Of a stretch of 64,000 bases of DNA, positions 7,523 to 15,220 are shown piece after piece. The stretch comes from Pseudomonas sp. H9. GTDB taxonomy: Bacteria > Pseudomonadota > Gammaproteobacteria > Pseudomonadales > Pseudomonadaceae. The notes beneath the pieces are model-generated. The model had not been told where the DNA came from. It worked only from the letters and a program-made list of their open reading frames with translations, and did not search any database. The translations under genes were made by a program, and so were the position numbers. Location of the stretch: contig NZ_SMOK01000002.1 in assembly GCF_004353925.1 (NCBI RefSeq), positions 1 through 64,000 of the forward strand. The letters are read 5' to 3'. The first letter of the stretch is position 1. Each line of letters opens with the position of its first letter.

Positions 7523-9114
7523 TGAAAGAGGGCTTTCGCCAGGCCATGGCCTGGCTGCACACCTGGACCGGGCTGATATTCGGGTGGTTGCTGTTTGCGA
7601 TCTTCCTCACCGGGACGATGTCGTACTTCAAGGAAGAGATCAATCACTGGGCCAAGCCTGAGGTGAAAGCGCGCGCGCTGGAGCCCATGAGCAGCCTGGC
7701 CTTGGCGCAGGACTATCTGGAGCAGCATGCACCCAACGCGCGCAGTTGGTTCATCCGCCTGCCAGAAGCGCGTGAACCCGGCTTGAGTGTCGGCTGGAGC
7801 GCAGAGGGTGCAGGGCCACGCGGTTTTGTCGATAAAACCCTCGACCCTGCCACTGGCGCTGAGGTGCAGGCCCGTGAAACCCGCGGCGGTGAATTCTTCT
7901 ACCGCTTCCATTTTCAGCTGGAAATGCCTCACCCCTGGGGCCGCTGGTTGTCGACGTTTGCCGCGCTGATCATGTTCATCGGGCTGGTGACCGGCATCAT
8001 TATCCACAAGAAGATCTTCAAGGAGTTCTTCACCTTCCGCCCAGGCAAAGGCCAGCGCTCCTGGCTGGATGGGCACAACGCGATTGGCGTTCTGGCGCTG
8101 CCGTTTCACTTGATGATCAGCTACAGCAGCCTGGTGATCTTCATGTCGCTGGTGATGCCGGCGAGCATCATTGCCAGCTATGGCGACAACACCCGCGGCT
8201 TTTTCAATGACTTGTTCGGCGCGCCCGAACAGCTCAAGGCGGCCGGTACTGCCGCGCCGCTGTTGCCATTGCCGACGCTGTATCAGCAAGTCCAGGAGCA
8301 AGTGCCCGGCACTCGCGTGGGCTGGATCGAGGTACAAAACCCCGGCGACCAGAACGCCCGCGTGCGTTTCTCGCATCATGGTGGTGATCGGATTGCCTAC
8401 AAGCGGGGCGGTGGCTGGACTTTCGATGGCGTCAACGGCGACTTGCTCGGTGGCAATAAGGCCGAGTCTGTCCCGGTGCTGATCGTCGGTGGCATGTATG
8501 GTTTGCACATGGGCAAGTTCGCCGAGCCGTGGCTGCGCTGGCTTTACTTCTTCTTTGGCGTGCTCGGCACAGCGGTGATTGGCACTGGCCTGGTGATGTG
8601 GCTGGGCAAGCGTCAGCTCAAGCATGCCAAGAGCGGTACGCAGCCTTTCGAATTGCGTCTGGTAGAAGTATTGAACATCGCCAGCATGAGTGGCCTGTTG
8701 CTGGGCGTGGCGGCGTTCTTCTGGGCTAACCGATTGCTGCCGGTGGGCCTGGAAGGTCGTGCGGGTTGGGAGGTCAACAGTTTCTTCCTGCTGTGGGGGC
8801 TGGCGCTGGTACACGCCATGCTGCGACCGGGGCGTCGCGCCTGGGCGGAACAGCTATGGTTGGCTGCGCTGTTGTGGGCCGGTTTGCCGCTACTCAATCA
8901 ATTGACCACGGAGCAGGGGTTGATGCAGGCGATTCCTGCAGGCGACTGGGCCATGGCCGGCTTCGACCTGACTGCATTGGGTTGTGGCCTGTTCTTCGCC
9001 TGGGGCGCACGCAAGATGCAGCGGCCACCGGTGGTGGCAGCCAAGCGCGCCCCCAAGGCTGCTAACGCTGCCAAGGCCGCTAAGGCCACCCTGATCGAAA
9101 GTGAGGTCAGCTGA
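7522..9114 (+). CDS. PepSY-associated transmembrane protein (iron-uptake type)
   Basis: The 530-residue inner membrane protein has a first helix (about 12-35, HTWTGLIFGWLLFAIFLTG) that carries the PepSY_TM pattern. Further helices lie near residues 145-170, 195-220, 350-370, 390-410, 420-440 and 450-500, with a periplasmic loop between about 225 and 345. Conserved His residues in membrane segments (HTWTG, HGHN-like DGHNAIGV, MYGLHMGKF) could bind heme or metal. Related PiuB/FoxB-like proteins are thought to reduce or release iron from siderophores in the periplasm. The C-terminal tail is Ala/Lys-rich (KRAPKAANAAKAAKA). It overlaps both neighbours by one base. Confidence 0.8.
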   Translation: MKEGFRQAMAWLHTWTGLIFGWLLFAIFLTGTMSYFKEEINHWAKPEVKARALEPMSSLALAQDYLEQHAPNARSWFIRLPEAREPGLSVGWSAEGAGPRGFVDKTLDPATGAEVQARETRGGEFFYRFHFQLEMPHPWGRWLSTFAALIMFIGLVTGIIIHKKIFKEFFTFRPGKGQRSWLDGHNAIGVLALPFHLMISYSSLVIFMSLVMPASIIASYGDNTRGFFNDLFGAPEQLKAAGTAAPLLPLPTLYQQVQEQVPGTRVGWIEVQNPGDQNARVRFSHHGGDRIAYKRGGGWTFDGVNGDLLGGNKAESVPVLIVGGMYGLHMGKFAEPWLRWLYFFFGVLGTAVIGTGLVMWLGKRQLKHAKSGTQPFELRLVEVLNIASMSGLLLGVAAFFWANRLLPVGLEGRAGWEVNSFFLLWGLALVHAMLRPGRRAWAEQLWLAALLWAGLPLLNQLTTEQGLMQAIPAGDWAMAGFDLTALGCGLFFAWGARKMQRPPVVAAKRAPKAANAAKAAKATLIESEVS

Positions 9115-9440
9115 TGCTCGCCGTTACCCTGTTCGGTTTTGCTGGCTTTGCCTGCCTGTGCCTGGCCATGGAGAAGCATTACAAGGAATTGCTTGGCGCC
9201 ACACCCAGCAGTGCGCGCTTACGCATCTTGCGTATCGGAGGCTGGTTGTTGCAGTTGCTGGCGCTGGCTTTGGCTGTGCGTCACAGCGGTTGGGCCATGG
9301 GCCTGGTTGAATGGTTTGCAGTGTTGATGGCAGGGGGCACCCTGTGGGTGTTCCTACTGCCGTATCAACCACGGTTGTTGCTCGGGTTGCTTGGCCTCAG
9401 CCTGGTGCTGGGGCCGGTAATGCTGATACTGCCTCAGTAA
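9114..9440 (+). CDS. DUF3325 family membrane protein
   Basis: The 108-residue protein has four hydrophobic segments (about 2-18, 42-60, 64-84 and 88-106). DUF3325 proteins accompany DUF3649 and PepSY proteins at TonB-receptor loci. Its ATG overlaps the PepSY stop (TGATG), so it is the last gene of the receptor-DUF3649-PepSY-DUF3325 unit. It converges with the araC-type gene, with one base between the two stop codons and no visible terminator. Confidence 0.75.
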   Translation: MLAVTLFGFAGFACLCLAMEKHYKELLGATPSSARLRILRIGGWLLQLLALALAVRHSGWAMGLVEWFAVLMAGGTLWVFLLPYQPRLLLGLLGLSLVLGPVMLILPQ

Positions 9441-9441
9441 G

Positions 9442-10317
9442 TTAGGGCCTGAAGGCGGCCCTATACTCACCCGGCGTCGCCCCAAGTGCCTGGCGAAAAC
9501 GGTTGCTGAAATGGCTGGCACTGGCAAAACCGCAGCGCAGGGCGATTTCGCCCAAGGCCAACTCGCCAAAGCGCAGCAACTGCCGCGCCGTGGCCAGGCG
9601 CCGGGCCAACAGGTATTGGTGGGGCGGTAGGCCGAAGCTCGCGCGGAACATTCGTGCGAAATGGTATTCGGACAAGTTGCACAGGGCGGCCAGCTCACCG
9701 AGGGTCAAGGGTTGGTCCAGGTGCGCTTCAATGTAATCGCACAACTGTCGGCGTTGGTGCGCCGCCAGGCCACCTTTCAAGCGCAGGCCCTGGCGCAGGC
9801 CAACCTGGCTGAGCACGGCGTGGTCGAGAATGTCGTGGGCCAGGGTGCTGGTCAGCAGGCGCTCGCCGGGCTCGTCCCAATCCAAATCAATCAATTGGTG
9901 AAAGCGCTGTGCTTGCACAGGGTCGTCAAGGAAGGTCGCTTCCTGCAATTGCAGCTCACGTGGTTCGCGGTCGAGCAGGCGGATGCAGCCCAGGGCGAAT
10001 TGTTCCTGGCTGATATACAGATGAGCAAGGCGGATCGAGCCATTGACCACCCAGTGCGATGCCGAACCTGCGGGCATGATGCACAGTTTGTCGGGCGCAC
10101 CTTTGAGGCCGGGTTGTTCACGGCGGAAGGTGCCGGTGCCGTCGGCGATATAGCACGACAACGTGTGGTGGCTGGGCGCTTCGTAGTCGCGGGCATCGTG
10201 ACGGTTGTTCCACAGGGCTGCAGCCAGGCCGTCGCCCAACTGCGCGCTGTGCTCCAGGCGGGCATGGGGCGAGTCGTGCATGGCTTTGAAAACTTGCAGT
10301 TGATCCAGTGCGTTCAT
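9442..10317 (-). CDS. AraC family transcriptional regulator
   Basis: The 291-residue protein has an N-terminal cupin-like sensing domain (about 20-160, containing HTLSCYIADGTGTFRRE and MPAGSASHW) and a C-terminal AraC/XylS DNA-binding domain (about 190-288). The latter has two helix-turn-helix units, LGELAALCNLSEYHFARMF and LGEIALRCGFASASHFSNRF. It is divergent from the DMT transporter gene, the usual layout for a regulator controlling a neighbouring exporter. Both genes carry similar AGGCCT plus GAGGAGT sequences in front of their starts. The effector is unknown. Confidence 0.88.
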   Translation of the reverse strand: MNALDQLQVFKAMHDSPHARLEHSAQLGDGLAAALWNNRHDARDYEAPSHHTLSCYIADGTGTFRREQPGLKGAPDKLCIMPAGSASHWVVNGSIRLAHLYISQEQFALGCIRLLDREPRELQLQEATFLDDPVQAQRFHQLIDLDWDEPGERLLTSTLAHDILDHAVLSQVGLRQGLRLKGGLAAHQRRQLCDYIEAHLDQPLTLGELAALCNLSEYHFARMFRASFGLPPHQYLLARRLATARQLLRFGELALGEIALRCGFASASHFSNRFRQALGATPGEYRAAFRP

Positions 10318-10454
10318 CAGCGACTCCTCAGGCCTTCATCCTACGCTGCCAGACAAGGCCTGACAGCAGTGAGCCGTGCAAAAGCGCAAGAATCTGCAAG
10401 CGCGCAGGCTGCTTGCGGCAGGAGACTTAAGGCCTGAAGTCGAGGAGTAAGGCC

Positions 10455-11372
10455 ATGAACCTGACGTTGTATTTACTGACCGTATTGATCTGGGGCACCA
10501 CCTGGATCGCCCTGAAACTGCAGTTGGGTGTGGTCGCCATTCCGGTGTCGATTGTCTATCGCTTCGCCCTGGCGGGATTGATCCTGTTTGTCATCTTGTT
10601 GTTCAGCCGCCGCCTGCAGCCGATGAACCGGCGCGGCCACGGTGTCTGCCTTGCGCAGGGTTTTTGCCTGTTCTGCGTCAACTTCATGTGCTTTCTGACC
10701 GCCAGCCAGTGGGTTCCCACCGGGCTGATCGCTGTGGTGTTTTCCACCGCTACCTTATGGAATGCGCTGAACGCCCGAGTGTTCTTCGGCCAAAAAATCG
10801 CCGCCAATGTGCTCGGTGGTGGTGCGTTGGGATTGATCGGCCTTGGCTTTTTGTTCTGGCCGGAACTGTCAGGCCATACCGCCAGCCGTGAAACCCTGAT
10901 CGGTCTGGGCCTGGCGTTGCTTGGCACTTTGTGTTTTTCGGCGGGCAACATGCTGTCGAGTTTGCAGCAGAAGGCTGGCTTGCGGCCAATGACTACCAAC
11001 GCCTGGGGCATGTTGTATGGGGCCGGGATGCTTGCAATTTATTGCCTGGTCAGTGGCATTCCGTTCGATATGGAATGGAATACGCGCTACATCGGCTCGT
11101 TGCTCTACTTGGTGATTCCGGGCTCGGTGATCGGCTTTACGGCCTACCTGACCTTGGTTGGGCGCATGGGGCCGGAGCGTGCGGCGTATTGCACCGTGTT
11201 GTTCCCGCTGGTGGCGTTGAATGTGTCGGCGTTCTATGAGGGCTATCAGTGGACGGCCCCGGCGCTGTTTGGTTTGGTGTTGGTGATGTTGGGGAATGTG
11301 TTGGTGTTTCGGAAGGCTAAGCCAGATCGCGGGGCAAGCCCGCTCCCACAGGGATCGGTGAAAGCTCTGTAG
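10455..11372 (+). CDS. DMT superfamily transporter (EamA family)
   Basis: The 305-residue protein has ten predicted transmembrane helices and two EamA repeats (about 3-130 and 148-290). It opens with the typical LIWGTTWIALK. Such proteins export amino acids, drugs or metabolites. GAGGAGTAAGG precedes the ATG. The last 15 or so residues (DRGASPLPQ and on) are encoded by a REP element, so the natural C-terminus has been replaced or extended by the repeat; the preceding FRKAK looks like the normal family end. Confidence 0.85.
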   Translation: MNLTLYLLTVLIWGTTWIALKLQLGVVAIPVSIVYRFALAGLILFVILLFSRRLQPMNRRGHGVCLAQGFCLFCVNFMCFLTASQWVPTGLIAVVFSTATLWNALNARVFFGQKIAANVLGGGALGLIGLGFLFWPELSGHTASRETLIGLGLALLGTLCFSAGNMLSSLQQKAGLRPMTTNAWGMLYGAGMLAIYCLVSGIPFDMEWNTRYIGSLLYLVIPGSVIGFTAYLTLVGRMGPERAAYCTVLFPLVALNVSAFYEGYQWTAPALFGLVLVMLGNVLVFRKAKPDRGASPLPQGSVKAL

Positions 11373-11392
11373 GAGCGGGCTTGCCCCGCGAA
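11326..11392. repeat. REP pair overlapping the 3' end of the DMT gene
   Basis: Two inverted REP cores lie 20 bases apart. The first is translated as the transporter tail, and the second ends 6 bases before the stop of the reductase gene. Confidence 0.9.
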
Positions 11393-11397
11393 AGCAG

Positions 11398-12369
11398 TTA
11401 CTTCCAAACCTGCGGATTAACCAGATCCCGCGGACGCTCGCCGAGCAGGGCGCTACGCAGGTTGTCGATAGCGCGGTTGGCCATGGCTTCGCGGGTTTCG
11501 GCAGTTGCCGAGCCTACGTGCGGCAGGGTCAGGGCATTAGGCAACTGGAACAGCGGCGATTCAGTCAGCGGCTCTTTCTCATACACGTCCAGGCCGGCAC
11601 CACGGATGGTGCCGGTACGCAGGGCCTCAACCAGCGCCGCTTCGTCAACCACCGGCCCACGGGACACGTTGATCAGGAAGGCGCTGGATTTCATCAACTG
11701 CAGTTCACGGCTGCTGATCAGGTGCTTGGTCTGGGCACCCAGCGGTACCACCAGGCAGACGAAATCGGCTTCGGCCAACAGTTCGTCCAGGCTGCGGAAC
11801 TGGGCGCCGAGTTCCTGTTCCAGTGCGGTCTTGCGTGAGTTGCCGCTGTAGATGATCGGCATGTTGAAGCCAAAGCGGCCACGGCGGGCGATGGCTGCGC
11901 CGATGTTGCCCAGGCCAACGATACCCAGGGTTTTACCGTGTACATCGCTGCCGAACTGGGCCGGGCCGACGGTGGCCTGCCATTGCCCGGCCTTGGTCCA
12001 GGCATCGAGTTCAGCAACACGCCGGGCGCTGCCCATCAACAGCGCGAAGCCGAGGTCAGCGGTGCTTTCGGTGAGCACGTCGGGGGTGTTGGTCAGGGCA
12101 ATGCCGCGCGCGTTGAGGTAGTTCAGGTCGTAGTTGTCGTAGCCCACCGAGACGCTGGATACCACCTCCAACTTGGCGGCATTGGCCAGTTGTGCTTCAC
12201 CGAGCTTGCGCCCCACACCGATCAGGCCGTGGGCCTCGGGCAAAGCTTCGTTGAATTGCGCGCTGATGTCGCCGAGCTTGGGGTTGGGGACGATTACGTT
12301 GAAGTCTTGCTGCAGGCGTTCGGCCATCGCCGGAGTGATACGGCTGAAGGCGAGGACAGTCTTTTTCAT
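11398..12369 (-). CDS. 2-hydroxyacid dehydrogenase (2-ketogluconate/hydroxypyruvate reductase type)
   Basis: The 323-residue D-isomer-specific 2-hydroxyacid dehydrogenase has a Rossmann motif at about 150-155 (GIVGLGNIGAAIARR). The catalytic Arg is in LINVSRGPVVDE (about 235), the Glu in GLDVYEKEPL and the His in LPHVGSAT (about 285). GhrB/TkrA enzymes reduce 2-ketogluconate, glyoxylate or hydroxypyruvate with NADPH. The start is at MKKTV, with AGAGAT-like weak Shine-Dalgarno sequence. In P. putida a 2-ketoaldonate reductase gene also precedes the LysR and NodT-FUSC block, which supports the assignment by synteny from memory. Confidence 0.85.
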   Translation of the reverse strand: MKKTVLAFSRITPAMAERLQQDFNVIVPNPKLGDISAQFNEALPEAHGLIGVGRKLGEAQLANAAKLEVVSSVSVGYDNYDLNYLNARGIALTNTPDVLTESTADLGFALLMGSARRVAELDAWTKAGQWQATVGPAQFGSDVHGKTLGIVGLGNIGAAIARRGRFGFNMPIIYSGNSRKTALEQELGAQFRSLDELLAEADFVCLVVPLGAQTKHLISSRELQLMKSSAFLINVSRGPVVDEAALVEALRTGTIRGAGLDVYEKEPLTESPLFQLPNALTLPHVGSATAETREAMANRAIDNLRSALLGERPRDLVNPQVWK

Positions 12370-12462
12370 CTGCGAAATCTCTGCTGGCGGTGAAGAATGG
12401 GTAGCACGCTATCATTCTCTACCGCCTCTGTGCAGCAAGATTTCTGTACTGGCGGACTTGCT

Positions 12463-12550
12463 GTAGGAGCGGGCTTGCCCCGCGATTCGGTGTGACTGAC
12501 AGATCGCTATCGCGGGGCAAGCCCGCTCCCACAGCAAGCCCGCTCCTACC
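12463..12550. repeat. REP pair plus extra partial REP
   Basis: A forward REP, a 23-base spacer and an inverted REP are followed by a short second partial copy (GCAAGCCCGCTCCTACC). The same three-part structure is found inside algL (36480-36567). Confidence 0.9.
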
Positions 12551-12559
12551 AGTCAGATT

Positions 12560-13507
12560 TCAGTTGGCGATCAGCAGCTCGTGGGTCTTGAGGTCGGCTT
12601 CATGGGCGGCGAGGATTTCCGGCAACGAGTTACGCAGGTACTCCACCCAGGTTTTGATCTTGGCATCCAGGTACTGGCGCGATGGGTAGATCGCGTACAG
12701 GTTCAGTTCCTGCAAGCGGTAGTCCGGCATCACCCGCACCAGTGAGCCGTCACGCAGCCCGTCGATGGCCGAGTAGATCGGCAGTACGCCAACGCCCATG
12801 CCACTGCGGATCGCGGTTTTCATTGCATCAGCCGAGTTCACCTGGAACGGCGCCTGGGTGATGTTGACCATCTCCTGGCCTTCCGGGCCGTCGAACAACC
12901 ATTTTTCCAGCGGAATCACTGGGCTGACCATGCGCAGGCAGGCGTGGTTGAGCAAGTCGCTGGGCTTATGGGCCACACCGTGCTGTTTCACATAGTCGGG
13001 CGAGGCGCAGACGATGCTGTAGGTGATGCCCAGGCGCTGAGACACAAAGCCCGAGTCCGGCAGCTCGCTGGCCAGCACGATGGACACGTCATAGCCCTCG
13101 TCGAGCAAGTCCGGCACGCGGTTGGCCATGGTCAGGTCGAAGGTTACGTCCGGGTGGGTTTCGCGGTAGCGGGCGATGGCATCGATGACGAAATGCTGGC
13201 CGACGCCTGTCATCGAATGCACCTTCAACTGCCCGGCCGGGCGCGCGTGGGCGTCGCTGGCCTCGGCTTCGGCTTCTTCGACATAGGTCAGAATCTGTTC
13301 ACAACGCATCAGGTAACGCTTGCCAGCTTCAGTCAGGGCGATGCGTCGGGTGGTGCGGTTGAGCAGGCGTGTTTGCAGATGGGCTTCAAGATTGGAGACC
13401 GCCCGCGAGACGTTGGCGGTGGTCGTATCCAGTTGCACGGCCGCGGCAGTAAAGCTGCCGACTTGCGCTACGCAACTAAAAGCACGCATGTTTTGCAGGG
13501 TGTCCAT
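12560..13507 (-). CDS. LysR family transcriptional regulator
   Basis: The 315-residue protein has an N-terminal winged helix (about 1-60, MRAFSCVAQVGSFTAAAVQL with recognition helix TTTANVSRAVSNLE) and a C-terminal periplasmic-binding-protein-like effector domain (about 90-295). It is of the subgroup whose HTH reads LLNRTTRRIALTEAG. It is divergent from the NodT-FUSC-DUF1656-HlyD efflux operon, which it probably controls. In the related E. coli aaeXAB system the divergent LysR regulator AaeR responds to aromatic carboxylic acids. Confidence 0.88.
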   Translation of the reverse strand: MDTLQNMRAFSCVAQVGSFTAAAVQLDTTTANVSRAVSNLEAHLQTRLLNRTTRRIALTEAGKRYLMRCEQILTYVEEAEAEASDAHARPAGQLKVHSMTGVGQHFVIDAIARYRETHPDVTFDLTMANRVPDLLDEGYDVSIVLASELPDSGFVSQRLGITYSIVCASPDYVKQHGVAHKPSDLLNHACLRMVSPVIPLEKWLFDGPEGQEMVNITQAPFQVNSADAMKTAIRSGMGVGVLPIYSAIDGLRDGSLVRVMPDYRLQELNLYAIYPSRQYLDAKIKTWVEYLRNSLPEILAAHEADLKTHELLIAN

Positions 13508-13693
13508 GGGTCGCTCTCAAAGTAGACGACAAATTGTGACATGAAGTAACCGGGGCGGTCTTCAGACTAAAGCCGGATTATCGCCGTTTTCGTAACAAAG
13601 ATTCGCAGTAATACACGCTTATCGCCAGTGCAGCTGCCCCCTAGAATTGCGTCTCCAAGCGTCATCCACCTTCTACGTCGGGAATTCGCAGCT

Positions 13694-15220
13694 GTGCCGC
13701 GTCGCATCATCAGAGCGCTGAATGCGCTCAGTGTCTGTGCCTTTAGCTTGACCTTGAGCGGCTGTATCGGAACCTGGGGCATTGCCCCGCAAAGCAAGAC
13801 GCTGCAAGCCAATACCCTGACCACCTCTGAGGCGATCCGCGAGGCCGCCCAGGATGCCCACTGGCCTGACCAGCAGTGGTGGCGCGCCTATGGCGATCCA
13901 CAACTGGATCGCTGGATTGCCCTGGCCGTCAGTAACAGCCCGACAATGGCCATGGCCGCTGCGCGAGTGCGCGAGGCCAAGGCCATGGCCGGTGTGGTCG
14001 AGTCTGCCGAGAAACTGCAGGTCAACGGCGAGTCGACGCTCAAGCGCCATAACTGGCCGGAAGACCAGTTCTACGGCCCTGGCGCCTTGTCGGGGGCCAA
14101 TACCTGGGACAACAACGCCGCGTTGGGCTTCAGCTACGCCCTGGATCTCTGGGGACGTGAACGCAATGCCAGCGAGCAGGCCGTGGACATGGCTCATATG
14201 AGTGCGGCGCAGTTGCGTCAGGCTCAGCTGGAATTGCAGAACAACATCGTCAAGGTGTACATCCAGCTGTCACTGCACTTTGCCCAGCGCGATATCGTCA
14301 AAGCCGAGCTTGAGCAACAAGAGCAGATTCTGGCCCTGGCCGAACGCCGCCTGGCCGGTGGCATTGGTACCCACTTCGAAGTCAGTCAGGCGCAGACGCC
14401 GCTGCCGGAAACCCACCGTCAGCTTGATGCCTTGAACGAAGAAATTGCCCTGGCGCGTAACCAACTGGCGGCATTGGCCGGTAAAGGCCCGGGCGAGGGC
14501 GCGCAGGTGCAGCGGCCGCAACTGTCGCTCGGCGCAGCCTTGAAACTGCCATCGACGCTGCCTGCCGAACTGGTGGGCCAGCGCCCCGATGTGGTCGCCA
14601 GTCGCTGGCAGGTTGCGGCGCAAGCCCGAGGCATTGATGTCGCTCACGCCGGGTTCTTCCCCAACGTCGATTTGGTCGGTGGCCTCGGTTTCATGGCCAC
14701 CGGCGGCGGTGCGCTGGAGTTTCTGACCGGGCGCAAGTTCAACTACAACGTCGGCCCGGCGATCAGCCTGCCGGTGTTTGATGGCGGCCGTCTGCGTTCG
14801 CAGTTGGGTGTGGCGTCGGCGGGGTATGACATCGCCGTCGCGCATTACAACCAGACGGTGGTCAACGCACTCAAGGGCATTGCCGACCAGTTGATTCGCC
14901 GTGAGTCGATGAACGAGCAGCAGCATTTTGCAGCGGAGTCGGTGGCCTCGGCGCAGAAGACCTACGACATTGCCATGATCGCCTTCCAGCGAGGCCTGAC
15001 CGATTACCTCAATGTGCTCAACGCCCAGACTTTGCTGTTCCGCCAGCAGCAGATCCAGCAGCAGGTCCAGGCTGCACGCCTGAGTGCCCATGCCGAGCTG
15101 GTTACTGCGCTGGGTGGCGGTTTGGGCGCCGGTAATGACGTACCGAGTGAAGATAAACAGCAGGCGCCAAAAACGCCGGCGACCCTGGCGATCTTCGACA
15201 AGCCGGATCACGCCGAATGA
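13694..15220 (+). CDS. NodT family outer membrane efflux lipoprotein
   Basis: The 508-residue outer membrane factor forms the exit duct of a tripartite pump. From the GTG at 13694 the protein has a short lipoprotein signal with lipobox LSGC (Cys24). Two outer membrane efflux repeats follow (about 80-270 and 290-475), including PQLDRWIALAVSNSPTMAMAAARV and the second-repeat equivalent LVGQRPDVVASRWQVAAQARGIDVAHAGFFPNVDL (in parts). A longer frame from GTG 13628 adds 22 residues without signal character, so the inner start is preferred. The ribosome binding site GGGAA is weak. The stop overlaps the FUSC start (ATGA). Confidence 0.88.
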   Translation: MPRRIIRALNALSVCAFSLTLSGCIGTWGIAPQSKTLQANTLTTSEAIREAAQDAHWPDQQWWRAYGDPQLDRWIALAVSNSPTMAMAAARVREAKAMAGVVESAEKLQVNGESTLKRHNWPEDQFYGPGALSGANTWDNNAALGFSYALDLWGRERNASEQAVDMAHMSAAQLRQAQLELQNNIVKVYIQLSLHFAQRDIVKAELEQQEQILALAERRLAGGIGTHFEVSQAQTPLPETHRQLDALNEEIALARNQLAALAGKGPGEGAQVQRPQLSLGAALKLPSTLPAELVGQRPDVVASRWQVAAQARGIDVAHAGFFPNVDLVGGLGFMATGGGALEFLTGRKFNYNVGPAISLPVFDGGRLRSQLGVASAGYDIAVAHYNQTVVNALKGIADQLIRRESMNEQQHFAAESVASAQKTYDIAMIAFQRGLTDYLNVLNAQTLLFRQQQIQQQVQAARLSAHAELVTALGGGLGAGNDVPSEDKQQAPKTPATLAIFDKPDHAE

